The notes below the pieces were generated by a model, which worked only from the letters and a program-made list of their open reading frames with translations, made no database searches and had not been told where the DNA came from. A program made the position numbers and the translations under genes. From Diploptera punctata (taxonomy: Eukaryota; Arthropoda; Insecta; Blattodea; Blaberidae), in the NCBI GenBank assembly GCA_030220185.1, contig JASPKZ010003432.1:1612001-1676000 (forward strand): DNA of 64,000 bases. The letters are read 5' to 3'. Positions 22,842-33,790 of this stretch are shown here, piece by piece. How positions within the stretch are numbered: the stretch's first letter is position 1; every line of letters begins with the position of its first letter.

Positions 22842-22987
22842 GTCATCATCATCATTCCCACCGGTGTGGAAAGCAACGGGAAGCTACCACACCTACAATT
22901 CCCTAGTAAAGCTGCAAGCATGGCATGAAAATGCTATGATTGCAGTGAAGGACCTGCCTTCGGGCAGAATTACTATGGATGGATGAT
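22635..22987 (+). repeat. SINE family A with internal (CAT)n
   Basis: Head CCACCGCTATGGTCTCGACG, B box GGGTTCGATCCCCGGTCGGG. An expanded CAT tract lies at about 22813-22855, where other copies have short CATCATC runs. End GCAGAATTACTATGGATGGA. Confidence 0.9.
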
Positions 22988-23129
22988 GTTATATTAAAAA
23001 TAAACACTATAATAAAGTTACTAAACTTTATCCTAATGCGGAAAAAGTTTACACAACCCTAAATCAGAAGATAGCGGCAGAGAAGATGACATAAAAAACA
23101 CGCACTGTGATTCATTAACATGGCGCAAA

Positions 23130-23350
23130 CAAATGATTAGCGCTGAGCGCACGTAGGAGGCGTTATGTGGCCGCAGGCATCGAACGGTGCCCCCGATGTA
23201 TGGAAACTGATGGGGCATTTCGGTCACGCGTATTCAAATGAGTGAGCTGTGATCCTCCCCCTCCCATGACATCATTAAAACCGCGAATGTAACAATCATC
23301 AAGTACGTGACAGATTGTGCTGCATCCGTGTGACAAGAATTTCAAGTCAA
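23130..23350. other. Unassigned GC-richer block
   Basis: Clearly richer in GC and CpG than its flanks (GCGCTGAGCGCACGTAGGAG, GTGGCCGCAGGCATCGAACG). Open minus-strand frames are present but show no recognisable domain and no clear splice sites. Confidence 0.3.
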
Positions 23351-23519
23351 ATCCAAATTTTAAACAGTTTTTTAAATAAAAATCACATTTACGTGTTGGT
23401 AAATTATATTACCGTACTGTACACATAGTCATCAGAAATGTTACATTAGCAGCTTGGTTTATGTATAAAGAAAAAAACTGAAAACAAAGCAATAAAAATA
23501 AATACACTATGTACCTAAT

Positions 23520-23890
23520 TCACTGGCACTGTTGAAATAGGAGGTTCATGACCGCGCGGACATAAACTCTCCATACATCCCTATCCTGAGCTAATATTTA
23601 CTATAATTCCCTGTATAATTCACCTCCTTCGAATTGTGAGTAATGTTATTCTCAACCCAATACTAGGTCTACCGATGGGCAATGCCCTCTGATTTTTCTA
23701 CAAGCAGTTTCAATGATCTTCTTTTTCACCCTTAATGGTATAAGCCTCGTGCATTGCACTATACTGGACTTAACTGTTATTTTTATTTCTAAATTCCTAT
23801 AAATATGATGTAGCTCATTGTAATGTTGTATTCGTCATTCGCCTATATGTTCTTTTCTATGTTTGGTCCAAAAAAAATCTTAAGCGTTTT
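23520..23890 (-). mobile_element. LINE-B 3' end
   Basis: Aligns with 7635-8010 (shared CATAAACTCTCCATACATCC, CCTATAAATATGATGTAGCT, TTTGGTCC end). Diverged and without an open frame. Confidence 0.7.
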
Positions 23891-24289
23891 ATCCTCAAAC
23901 ATAAATAAGCACAATGGTTATTATTTGTTTTATTGGTTTATTACTATCGAAGATTGTCGTCCACGTGATATTACTGTTTGTATATCTGACTAGTATCTCA
24001 TAGATCTCGGGTTCGTTTTCCGGCTATACTATAGAAATTTGTTTTTGTGTATGTAATTTAAAATCGGGTAGGCCTACATTCAGCGCCCTTCGAGCAACTG
24101 TATAGCCTAGTTAGACAACGTAGCGGTGCCTAGTCTTTTGGGACTTTCGAGCTTAGTACCGAAAGAAAAATGTACGCATCATAAACAAAAAATAAATTAC
24201 TGAGAAGAATATATGCCTAGTGTGTGATGGTTTGTGGAAAAAACTATACAATCAAGAAATTTACTCTCTGTTTAAGAATTGGGTATTAG

Positions 24290-24600
24290 TAAACACATAT
24301 GAGGAAGAAAACATATTAAACTAACTGAAAAATGACAGTAGAATCTGAAGGTGAAGGAAAGGAAGGCTATGAGTGTATTGGATAGATGAAGTAGATACTG
24401 ATAAGCCAAATAGAAATTTTGGACTGAGGAAATGGAAGATGGAGTCATTAAATCAGGATGGATGTAGGAAACCCCTTGAGGATACCAGGACTCGGAAAAC
24501 AGTTTTCGCACCACTAACGGTGATGGTATTTCATGTCGTCCACGATGTATGTCTAAATGACAATACCGCTGATATGGAATCGATGATGATGATGATTATA
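24290..24600 (+). repeat. Probable LINE tail ending in (GAT)n
   Basis: The open frame ends in GCTGATATGGAATCGATGATGATGATGAT-type sequence, like the triplet tails of other LINE ends here. Coding similarity is too weak for assignment. Confidence 0.3.
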
Positions 24601-24730
24601 ATAATAATAATATATAAATATATAATTAATAATAATATATATATTATTATTATTATCCAACATTAATAAGATTCATGATGAAGTTCCTTTGAGGTATTAT
24701 TCAAAATTAAAATATAAAATTACGAAATAT

Positions 24731-24861
24731 TTACCTAAAAGGTCCGTCTCCTCAACTTTATTACTTATCTATCTGTAGCGCTTTTGGGACTATTATAGTC
24801 CCATCATCAGCAGGATTCAGATGAATAATTAATAAAGTAGAGGAGACGGACCTTTTAGGTA
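24731..24861 (-). ncRNA. Penelope-like inverted repeat with a minimal hammerhead-ribozyme-like core
   Basis: Arms ACCTAAAAGGTCCGTCTCCT (24733 on) and its complement ending at 24861 enclose a core read on the minus strand. The core is CTGATGA (24810-24804), a stem GGGACTAT/ATAGTCCC, AAAA (expected GAAA), palindromic GCGC, then TA. Flanking CTG/CAG and CTTTATTA/TAATAAAG can form helix I. This is the layout of minimal hammerheads known from Penelope-like retroelements, where the tiny helix III works as a dimer. Activity is doubtful because of the G-to-A core change. Confidence 0.55.
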
Positions 24862-24867
24862 TTTGTC

Positions 24868-24960
24868 CTTCACTGCGTGACGGCCGTCTTTGCCCTCAGA
24901 ATATACGTCTGGCTCTCATTTCCGTTAGAGCCTAAGTCAACACCACTCTATTAGGTAGGC
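24868..24960 (-). repeat. SINE family B fragment
   Basis: The reverse complement contains a GAGTGGTGTTGACTTAGGCT, CTAACGGAAATGAGAGCC and GGCGGCCGTCAC-like order, matching the central part of 50035-50352. Confidence 0.6.
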
Positions 24961-25164
24961 TTACATCGAGATTTCTCTGGACTAATTTCGATTAACTTTC
25001 ATATTTTTACATTTGCCTGGACCATTGTTGTCTAACTGGCGGCCCGAGGATTTTCTTTTTACACTAGGCTATGTTTTAATTTATTTCAATATAATTTCTT
25101 TGCATAAATATATTACTTTTTGTCGTGGCGTTAATTGTTTTTAATAATATATTCTAAAGGAAAT

Positions 25165-27990
25165 AAATGACCGGACTGATATCACAAAGACGACAAATGC
25201 AAAGAAAAGGAATAACGAAATGAAAATTGGTGTATGGAATGCCAGAGGTCTGTCTAATAAAGAAACTGAATTAATTAAAGAGTTAGAAGAAGCCAAAATT
25301 GGCATAGCAGTGATACCAGAAACTAAGAAAAAATTACGCGGAAGTAAAGAATTTAGAAATTATATTCTACTTTATAGCGGTGTAGATAAGCTCAGACGAG
25401 CAGCAGCAGGAATAGCAATCTTCATAAAAACACAATGGAAAAATAAAATTGATTCATATAGCTACGTTAATGAAAGAATTCTAACATTACGAGTAAAAGT
25501 ATGCCAAGGGTTTATGACTATAATTGGAGTATACGCCCCGGAAGAAAGGAAAACTGAAGAATCAGAGGAATTTTATCAGGAGTTACAGGTTCAATATAAT
25601 AACATAAACAAATCAGATTACATTATAATAGCAGGCGATTTAAATGCCAGAATTGGCAACACTCCGCTACAAGGAATTGTTGGAAACAACGGCGAACAAA
25701 TCATTAATAAAAATGGAGAACAACTTATTGATTTTGCAGCACTTAACAATCTTAAAATCACTAATTCCTTTTTCCGACATAAAGACATTCACAAATATAC
25801 ATGGTCAGCAAGAGGGACTAAATCAATAATTGATTACGTGATCACTAATAATAAAACCTCGCCAGTGTTAAAGACACTAGAGTCTTTCGAGGTTACGATA
25901 TTAACTCTGACCACTATCTGTTGGCGTCCACAATCAATATCCCACTAAGATGGCATAAAACTCAAAGAAAGAGAAATTCTCCTGAGAAATACTTTAAAAT
26001 ACATCTATTACATGAGCTCAGTATTAGAAACTTGTATCAAATTCGAATGAATACATACCTCCCACAGTATGCGGTAAACACCAACATTAATCAGGAATGG
26101 GAAACATTGAAAGAAATTTTACTAAAGACAGCAACAGAGGCTCTTGGTACAAGAACAAAGAGACAAAGTAGAAGAGGTTTAGTTATTTGGAATGATGATA
26201 TTGCAGATAAAATTAAATGTAAGAAGGAAGCTTATATGAAATACTTAAATGATAGGTCACACGAAAACTTAATGAACTATAAAAGACTATCAGCAATTGC
26301 CAAACGAGAAGTTCGCAAGATCCAACGCCAAACATGGGAAACATTTATTAGCAATAATATAGAATATGATGTTAATGAACAAGTCAAAGCGTATAAAATA
26401 TTAAAAGAATTAAATAAATCTGTTAAAGATAATTTAAACATAAATCCCATTCCAATGACTAAATGGTTAAATTACTATGTGCAGCTTTGGACTGCCACAA
26501 CTAATATAACACAACATACTACCAGTGATTGTGATGTAGATCCTATCACCTTGGATGAGTTGAACTTCGCGTTATACAAATACAAACTACGGAAGGCACC
26601 AGGATCAGATCATATCAACACAGAATTATTAAAATATGCTTAGATCCGATTCTTAAAAACAAATTTTTAGGTCTTATTAATATATGTTGGAAGACTGGCT
26701 GTGTACCAGATGAATGGAATAACTCGTTAGTTGTATTTATTCATAAAAAAGGAAACAAAAATGATATTAATAATTATAGAGGAATTTGTCTGCTAAATGC
26801 TGCCTATAAAATTTATGCAAAAATAATCACCAACAGATTGAAACACAATTTCTGACGCAATTATCCTAGAAGAACAAAATGGTTTCAGACCCAACAGATC
26901 CTGTATAGATAGTGTCTTTACGTTAGCACAAATCATAGAAAAACATAGAGAATTTAATATACCAACTTTTATGATATTCATTGATTATCATAAAGCCTCT
27001 GATACAGTAAACAGAATAAAATTATGGGATATCTTACATAATGCAGGAATACCCAAGCATTTAATTCAAGCGATTCAAAGCATGTATCATAACACACAAA
27101 TTCGAATAAAAATAAATAATCAAATCAGCAAATCAGATAGACTAATATCCCAAGGTGTAAAACAAGGCTGTCCATTTTCCCCTCTTCTATTTAATTTATA
27201 TATGAATGAAATCATAAAATTATAGCAAAACCAATTACAATCACACTTTATGATTGATGGTCGACCCCTCAACACATTAATGTATGCAGATGATCAAGTA
27301 ATATTGGCTACTTCTGAAGATCACCCTACAAAGAGCAGTACATAGATTGTCAAATATAATCCAAGATTATAATTTACAAATTTCGGTGAGTAAGACAAAA
27401 ACTATGGCGTTTCAAGAGAAAATACCGATACGAACTAAAATTGTTATTAACAACAATATAAATAGAACAAGTTAATAACTTTACTTATCTTGGCTGCAAT
27501 CTTTCCTACGACACATGTAAAGACATAGACATAAAATTGGTCAAATTTCAAAAACTTATAGGAACAATAAAAAGTATTCTTTTCCGAAAAGTACGTCCAG
27601 ATACAATTCTAAAATTTTATAAAACAATGGCTCTTCCAACTCTACTTTATGGTTCTGAAACCTGGACTCTTACTACAGGTAAATTAAATAGGATAGTAGC
27701 TGCAGAAATGAAGTTATTAAGACCTTTAGCGGGTTATACGCTTTATGATCACATACGTAATGAAGATATCCGCAAAGCTCTCAACACACCAGCTATAACT
27801 GAAATCATTCAAAAATATCAAAATAATTGGCATGAACACCTTCTGAGAATGCCAAACAATAGACTACCTCTGCAGCTATTGAACTACAGACCCACAGGGC
27901 GAAGAGACCCAGGAAGACCTAAGAAGATATGGAGGGATCAATTTCTTTCCTGAAGCGGAACAGGCCAATGGCCTAATCCATGACTGCCAT

Positions 27991-28026
<36 letters not shown>
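25165..28026 (+). mobile_element. RTE-like non-LTR retrotransposon (EN + RT), decayed, with (TGA)n tail
   Basis: Apurinic endonuclease: MKIGVWNARGLSNKETELIK (25220), IIIAGDLNARIGN, YTWSARGTKSIIDYVI, and in a shifted frame DINSDHYLLAS (the SDH catalytic motif). Linker and fingers: APGSDHINTELLKYA, then NDINNYRGICLLNAAYKIYA. RT palm: FMIFIDYHKASDTVN, GVKQGCPFSPLLFNLYMNEI, LMYADDQVILA at about 27280 (YADD at 27283-27294). C-terminal tail: LPTLLYGSETWTLTT to GRRDPGRPKKIW. Frames switch at about 25900, 26640, 27225 and 27500, and a stop precedes YADD, so it is dead. The 5' UTR is truncated relative to the element at 54669. It ends in 12 or more TGA units. Confidence 0.87.
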
Positions 28027-28027
<1 letters not shown>

Positions 28028-28059
28028 TATATTCTTCATTTGCCCCTTTAAATGTTCGG

Positions 28060-28470
28060 GGGAAAAATGGTCCGCGGACTAAGAAAACCTGGCCGACACA
28101 AATCGTGAAGTAGGATTGTACCGTAGGCCTATATCGATTTGTACCAGTAACATACACTGAAGATAAAATTGTGTTTGACCACCCCTGTTACGGAAAAGGA
28201 AGAGAATTAGAAGTGGAAGGGATATATTATAGGAAAAATGTTACAAGAACATCAGAAGGGCGCGGTGCGGCGTCTTGTATTTCCAGTTCACAGCAATCTC
28301 CCCCATCATTATTTTATCCTTTAACTTCAATCCTTTCGGGCATGTAACAAAGGGAACAGCAATTTGAATACAATTTAACGATGCAACCATCTTCCTACCA
28401 CCCGTAATTACAAGTCACGTGTGGCAGAGGGGTTTACCACTTGTGGTGCCGTGCACAGTACAAGTGATAA
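28060..28470. other. No recognised feature
   Basis: Sequence between the LINE tail and the next transposon; mixed composition, no signature found. Confidence 0.35.
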
Positions 28471-28473
28471 TAT

Positions 28474-29242
28474 ATAGGGTCTTTGATATTTCACGCAATT
28501 TTTAAAAATGCAATAATTAAGTAAAAATGCATCGAAATATTTTTTTTTTTGTATTTCCATCTACATGCATTCCCACTTAGGCTAAGTGCGAAAATTATAT
28601 CAGGCATATGTCCACCTCCTCTGTCTCGAGTAATTGCGTACTCGGTCTATGAAGTTCCCTCAGTCTTGATCTCAGTTCGTGGCGACTTGGAATGACCTCC
28701 CAGATTGTGTGATCCTACTCCATGTGATTTCTTTTTATGGGATTATGTGAAGTTCACACGAACTAAAATCCAGCCACTGGATCTCCTGCTCTGACATTTA
28801 GGTTGTACGAGAGGAAAAGGGAGAAACTCATCCTCTACTGTCATTAAGGAAATAATTGGAGAGGGAGTGCAACGCCTGCCAAAACCAATCACTGTTCTTG
28901 ATGCCGCTATAGCGCGCTAGTAAGGTTTGAAATTGCTGATATGTTGTCAGCTGTATTTCTGCTAACCGCATATATAAAGCGGTCCCTCCCACTGAATATC
29001 CATATCGGCAACACTATCGTGAAAACGCCAGAGCCGGTGATCCAGTGGCTGGACTATACAAAGAGTTCTCAAACTTAAGGAAGAAATTCAATGTGGCATC
29101 ATCGACATCAACAGAGATGTCTGTGAAAGGGTTATCACAAACTTCATAGACCGAGTGATTGCCTGATTATTTTTATTTCGATGCCTTTCTTACATAATTA
29201 TTGCATTAAAAAAAATTGTGTGCTATATAAAAGACCCTATAC
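28474..29242 (+). mobile_element. DNA transposon with long TIRs and a transposase remnant
   Basis: Ends TATAGGGTCTTTGATATTTC and (reverse complement) TATAGGGTCTTTTATATAGC are inverted repeats of about 70 bp, also sharing ATGCAATAATTA and GCATCGAAATA. The interior has a PPRLCDPTPCDFFLWDYVK-like block (third catalytic block of IS630/mariner-type transposases) near 28700. Near the right end is INRDVCERVITNFIDRVIAC, the usual C-terminus of the same family. Between them lies an internal foldback of 25 bp (28771 and 29029). The N-terminal and central transposase parts are missing. Confidence 0.75.
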
Positions 29243-29514
29243 ATACAATGCAACATCACCGAACTCGATAGGATTAGTCATTTTCCATAACTTTCTTTAT
29301 ATTATAATAATTTATGTTCTTATCTACGGAAGCTTCTAAATCTCACATCTATTGTATATAGGAGAATTGTGTTTTAACTTAATAGAATTTAATGTTTCAC
29401 AAAAATAATTAAATTTTATATGTCAATTAAACCTATTTTCTTATTTAAAATAAATGTTAAAGAAATGCACAGGTGGACGTGGAAACTTTCTACTAATGTG
29501 ATGAGAGAATAACA

Positions 29515-29630
29515 GTAAAATTATTTGAGGGAGGTAAATTATTCAGGGGATGGTGGAAAACATTAGCTCGGGACTGGGATGTATGGAGATCTTATGCCAG
29601 AACGGCCATGAATCTCCTATCCGGTTCGAT
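29515..29630 (+). mobile_element. LINE-B tail fragment
   Basis: AAAACATTAGCTCGGGACTG, GGGATGTATGGAGATCTTAT and GGTTCGATATTGTCAGTGGG match the end of the copy at 38585-38935. Confidence 0.68.
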
Positions 29631-29739
29631 ATTGTCAGTGGGTTATAGCTATAGATATGTAGGACAGGGTCAATTTTTACGGAATGCTGCAGACCTGCAA
29701 ATATCAAATTGGGATGCTCATGAAAACTCTACATATAAA

Positions 29740-30696
29740 ATGTATATTATCCCAATCATATGTATATGTCGAGAGTATCTTATTACTGCAATGTAAATGT
29801 ACTCAATAAGCTTGAGGTCCTACAAAACCAAGTCTTGCAACTAATTATTTAAGCTGCGACAAAATCTACTTTGGCATCAAGTTGCATTACCCCGTCCGTA
29901 TACTTTAAAAATAAGCTATGATGCTATAATTCGTAACGTAACCAAGGCTACTCCGTTTTGATAACCAACCAGCATATAATGTTGGTCAGCATAGTAAGTG
30001 AATGGATCTAATTTAAACAATACTGTAAGTATGGTTGAAATGATATTCTACTGGTGATGGTTCTACGTCTTTCACTTACTGTGTCGAAGCACTTCCATAC
30101 AGAATAGATGTCTATAGTGGCGCCGTACAGGGTATACATACTCCCGCCCACTGCAAGTAATCCTTATCCGGTTCTTCCTTGCTATTCCGAGTTGTACATG
30201 CCCTGATATCTTCTCTAGGTAGATTTTCTAACAGCCTTGCTAATAAGAACTAAAACCACATCGATAGACGCTATCCTCTTCCTTACTGCAGATTTTGTAG
30301 TTAAAGCAGATACTAATCTGAGTGGCCAATGGATACAATAAAAATCTGTTAGGAACTGAAATCAAATGGCTGAAAAGAAAGCTGTTAAGCCAATCACATA
30401 TAGAGTATCTCAACTTTGAACATAATCTACTCAAAACTGACCTTTTGTTACTTATATCCCTTCGTTTCTAAGGGTCTCAATTTAATCTAATGGTAATGTT
30501 GGTGTAGAGTCTGCAATCGATTTCTTTCCATATCCCCCTAGGACATAACAAAACAAAGCCATTCACTCATCCCTGAATCAACTCATAAATACATCCATGC
30601 AGTTATTCTTTCAGATTCCAGAGTCATAGGATCAACAGAACCTCCCACATCAATGTTCGGGATTGCCTCAGAACTACAAACATATAACGATACATC
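29740..30696 (+). pseudogene. I-type LINE, 5' part of a copy split by the BEL element
   Basis: Decayed frames give LNKLEVLQNQVLQLI (the thumb block LDxLExVQ of I/jockey-type elements), a basic region, and AVILSDSRVIGSTEPPTSM with the SDSR motif of the C-terminal RNase H domain. The coding trace stops at the BEL insertion at 30697 and resumes at 33352. Confidence 0.6.
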
Positions 30697-30849
30697 TGTA
30701 GAGGAAAGTCTTCTCACTAACACTCTTTGGCTGTCTGTGTTCGCTCTCTTCCTCATGAGAGTGAAATATCTTCGTAGTTTAATTTAATAAAAGTAGTTCC
30801 GCCATCAATACGGCGTACTTACTTCACACTACCTTGTAATTCTCCCACA
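30697..30849 (+). repeat. 5' LTR of a BEL/Pao retrotransposon
   Basis: A 153-bp terminal repeat, TGTAGAGG ... CTCCCACA, closely matches the 3' LTR at 33194-33346, which is also 153 bp. The 5-bp target duplication ACATC lies at 30692-30696. Confidence 0.9.
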
Positions 30850-31319
30850 TTTTAGTGTCGAAAGACGGAAACAAGGGGTTTAACTGTGAGTTTACTACTG
30901 TTGACTACTTCGTGATTGTGTGGACTGTAAGAGCTATTATCCACACACAAGGAAGGAAGAAATAAAGCCAAGGGAATAAGAAAAATACGCGCAGTAATAC
31001 CGTACATTGATACGAACGCTACTACGTGTGACCGACAATTTATTGAGGTATTCAGTGCCATGTTATTAAAATTAAACCGAAGACTAGATGTTTTTCTTTG
31101 TTGTAAGTTTTGTTGTAGTATTCACTAATTTATTTGTTACAAAATACGTAAAACTGAGAATCTACGTTTTGCTTGTTACATTTGTACACCATCTATCGAG
31201 TCACTTGTGAGTTCATCACGCTGCGTTGGCTCAGTAGGTAATGCAGGTTACAAAGCACTATACACACACCGTCTGTCAAACCACCAAACCAGCAACACCA
31301 CTGAATCATTTCTATAATA

Positions 31320-31757
31320 TTATACTATATTATTGACTTGCCATGCTTTGCACTACACTACGACATGTCCGACAAATATTCAGATGCAAATAAAGCTCGG
31401 CACAACTTGAAACGAAACGAACGCGAGAAAAAAAAACACCACGCGTTTCATTACTGAAATTGATAATTTTAACGACAACACCGCACACCATAATTGTGAA
31501 TATTTCAGAAATAGAATTCAAGACGCATTAGCAAAACTTGTTGCTCTAGACGACTCCATTCACGAACTGCCCTCGGATTGTGAGTACGATGCAGATGTCG
31601 AGATTTGTCAGGAATACATCGACTCTGCCAAGCGTGCGATCCAGAAGACATCGAGACCAAACTTGCAGCCTCCACAGTGAATTTAGTGTGTCCGACATGC
31701 CGCCATCCACTACAGCCGCACCAACCTCGCCAACCATCCTCCCCCACTAACCTCCTC
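31320..31757 (+). pseudogene. BEL/Pao gag N-terminal fragment
   Basis: Frames read TRFITEIDNFNDNTAHHNCE, YFRNRIQDALAKLVALDDSI and CEYDADVEICQEYIDSAKRA. This is the helical N-terminal region of BEL-type Gag (LxxLDxxIHxLL, then E-YID-AKRAI). It is followed by a Pro/Thr-rich part that breaks off at the inversion junction near 31758. Confidence 0.72.
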
Positions 31758-31945
31758 ATCAAGCCGCGCGTGGAGCTATAAATTTCCAGTTTTCCTCGGT
31801 GAGAGAGGAATTGATGGGTCTGCTCGGCGGTGACAGATGTCCAAAGTTCGGCCAGCTCGTTGTTTGCAGCGTGGAAGATCCGTGCGTTGTCACTGTATAT
31901 AGTGTGAGATGACGTCCCCTCCCTTCTAGATCCGACGCAAACCAA
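31758..31945 (-). pseudogene. Inverted fragment of BEL/Pao integrase core
   Basis: The minus strand reads SSHTIYSDNARIFHAANNEL, then AELWTSVTAEQTHQFLSHRG, then KLEIYSSTRGL. IYSDNA carries the second catalytic Asp of the integrase core. This is the very segment absent from the plus-strand integrase of the same element, where TGRFLLA is joined directly to SPRNKLEIYSFTRGL near 32610. The two pieces overlap over the KLEIYS-TRGL stretch, so simple inversion alone does not explain the arrangement. Confidence 0.82.
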
Positions 31946-33190
31946 TTCTTACTGGAAACTTCTCCATGTCATCGGCTATACTCTTCGATTCGTGAACAAC
32001 GTTCAGGAAAAGGAAAAGAGTTACCGGGGAGCTTACTCCCGCTGAACTGAAGAAGTCACGTATAAACCGGATTCAGGAAACACTGGGGGAATGCTTCGCT
32101 GCCGAATTCAACGCACTCCAGAATGGCTCCTCACTACGGAAAGACTCGAAGATTGCACGCTTCAACTCATTTTTGGAGGTTGGACTATAACGTCTATAGG
32201 TGGTCGCTTGCAGTGCTCAGAACATTCAAAGGATGAAAGATATCCACTGATTTTGGATGGAAATAATCACTTCACGGAACTGTTGGTGATGTATTGTCGG
32301 AGCTCCGCACCTCATTCTTTATATTGAGCGCACGGTAGACGATCAAAAGGGTAATAACTCATTGCCTGCCCTGCAAGATGGCAATAAACGGCCCAGGGGA
32401 AATCGAAACCCCCTTACCAGCTGACAGGATAATACCTCAAAGACCATTTGCTGTCACCGGGATCGACTTCGCTGGCCCACTGTACACTGCATCTAGACAC
32501 AAGCCGAGGAAGTGCTACATAATCATGTTCACCTGTGTGACGACGAGAACTCTTCACCTTGAATTGTCTACGGACATGGCCACTGGCCGGTTCTTGCTAG
32601 CACCTCTCTCACCGAGGAATAAACTGGAAATTTATAGTTTCACGCGCGGCTTGGTGGAGAGGATGGTTGGTTCCGTCAAACACTATCTTAGGAAGGTGCT
32701 GCGACGGACTATTATGGACGACGACGGATTGCAAACTGCACTAGCCAGCATTGAAGCCGCGTTGAACTCCAGACCAATCACTCAGACGGACGAAGACACT
32801 CTGACACCAGCCCACTTCCTGGTGGGAGAAAGACTGAATTCTTTGCTAACTGGACCGGAATCAAAGAAAATAGATTTGTCAAAACAATTTAGACTCCTTC
32901 AGAAACCATCCGACGATTTCTGGAAACGATGGAGCAAGGAATATCTGATGCTTCTAAGAAGTTTCCATCAAGTTTCGCGCCCACGGTAACGTCAGGTAGA
33001 ATTCGAGTAGGTGACTTAGCCCTACTTCAAGAAGACGGTCTTCTACGCTACATGTGGAGGAAAGGACGTGTCAAAGAGGTTCAAGCAAAGACGGACTCGT
33101 CCAAATTGTAATTCGCGTCACACTTGGAGGAAAAGAAGTGTCAGGACCCATCCAACTGGTCATACCATTGGAGGTAGACCAGGGTGAAGA
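31946..33190 (+). pseudogene. BEL/Pao pol 3' part: RNase H end and integrase
   Basis: Frames in order: YWKLLHVIGYTLRFVNNV, GRLQCSEHSKDERYPLILDG, HCLPCKMAING (CxxC of the zinc-binding domain), ITGIDFAGPLY-type block VTGIDFAGPLY (first catalytic Asp), HLELSTDMATGRFLLA. After the deletion come VERMVGSVKHYLRKVLRRTI and ALNSRPITQTDEDTLTPAHF, then the C-terminal VGDLALLQEDGL. The second catalytic Asp segment is missing here. Frameshifts near 32040, 32330 and 32990. Confidence 0.85.
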
Positions 33191-33193
33191 GGA

Positions 33194-33346
33194 TGTAGAG
33201 GAATGTCTTCCCACTAACACTCTTTGACTGTCTATGTTCGCTCCCTTTCTCGTGAGATTGAAATATCTTTGTAGTTTTATTTAATATAAGTTGTTCCACC
33301 ATCAATATGGCGTACTTACTTCACACTACCTTGCAACTCTCCCACA
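33194..33346 (+). repeat. 3' LTR of the BEL/Pao element
   Basis: Begins TGTAGAGGAATGTCTTCCC and ends CTCTCCCACA, followed by target duplicate ACATC at 33347-33351. About a dozen differences from the 5' LTR by eye point to an old insertion. Confidence 0.9.
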
Positions 33347-33351
33347 ACATC

Positions 33352-33790
33352 AATAAAACAGTAATGTTGCAAGTGGATTCCAGGACAACGGCAAATCTAT
33401 AGTAACGAGCAGGATGAATACTTAGCTAAGAAAGGACCAACCTTGAACCTTATCTTCCAATGGCAAACATCTTATCAATCTGCCAAGCTATTAACAAAAG
33501 ATCAAGTGAGAAATGCTGCTACACGTGAGATTGAAGCTAGGACAAAACTAAAGCAATGAAACGGCACGATATTGCACACACCAAATTCACCGAAAAATAT
33601 AGCGGTCACGGAGTTTCAACTCAAAACTGTGCACGACCTCCTGCAGAAACACACTGTTTTGGAATGGCACTTTCTCCTAATTGTATTCTCTGCAATGAGG
33701 AAGAAGAGATGAACAACCACCTCGAGCACTGCTCGGCACTTCTATCTCCACAACAAACTGATGTAGGTCTGTAGGCCTATTGGGAAACCC
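33352..33790 (+). pseudogene. I-type LINE, 3' part beyond the BEL insertion
   Basis: Reads NKTVMLQVDSRTTANL (RNase H, usually LQWIPGH), then NEQDEYLAKKGPTLN (the D of the ADxLAK motif) and FQLKTVHDLLQKH. It ends PNCILCNEEEEMNNHLEHCS, a CxxC...H..C zinc knuckle typical of I-clade C-termini. Confidence 0.65.

Larger units (their letters stand above)
30697..33346 (+). mobile_element. Internally deleted and rearranged BEL/Pao LTR retrotransposon
   Basis: Two 153-bp LTRs bound a 2650-bp element flanked on both sides by the 5-bp repeat ACATC (30692-30696 and 33347-33351). Order inside: 5' LTR, untranslated region, gag start (about 31320-31757), an inverted integrase fragment (31758-31945), RNase H end/integrase (31946-33190), 3' LTR. 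Protease and reverse transcriptase are absent, so it is not autonomous. It is inserted into an older I-type LINE. Confidence 0.9.

Noticed and set aside
22810..22860. CRISPR-like regular array
   Set aside because: It is a (CAT)n microsatellite inside SINE-A. No spacer/repeat alternation exists anywhere in the window.
31505..31945. 146-codon minus-strand ORF as an independent gene
   Set aside because: It is the inverted BEL integrase fragment read through into gag antisense.
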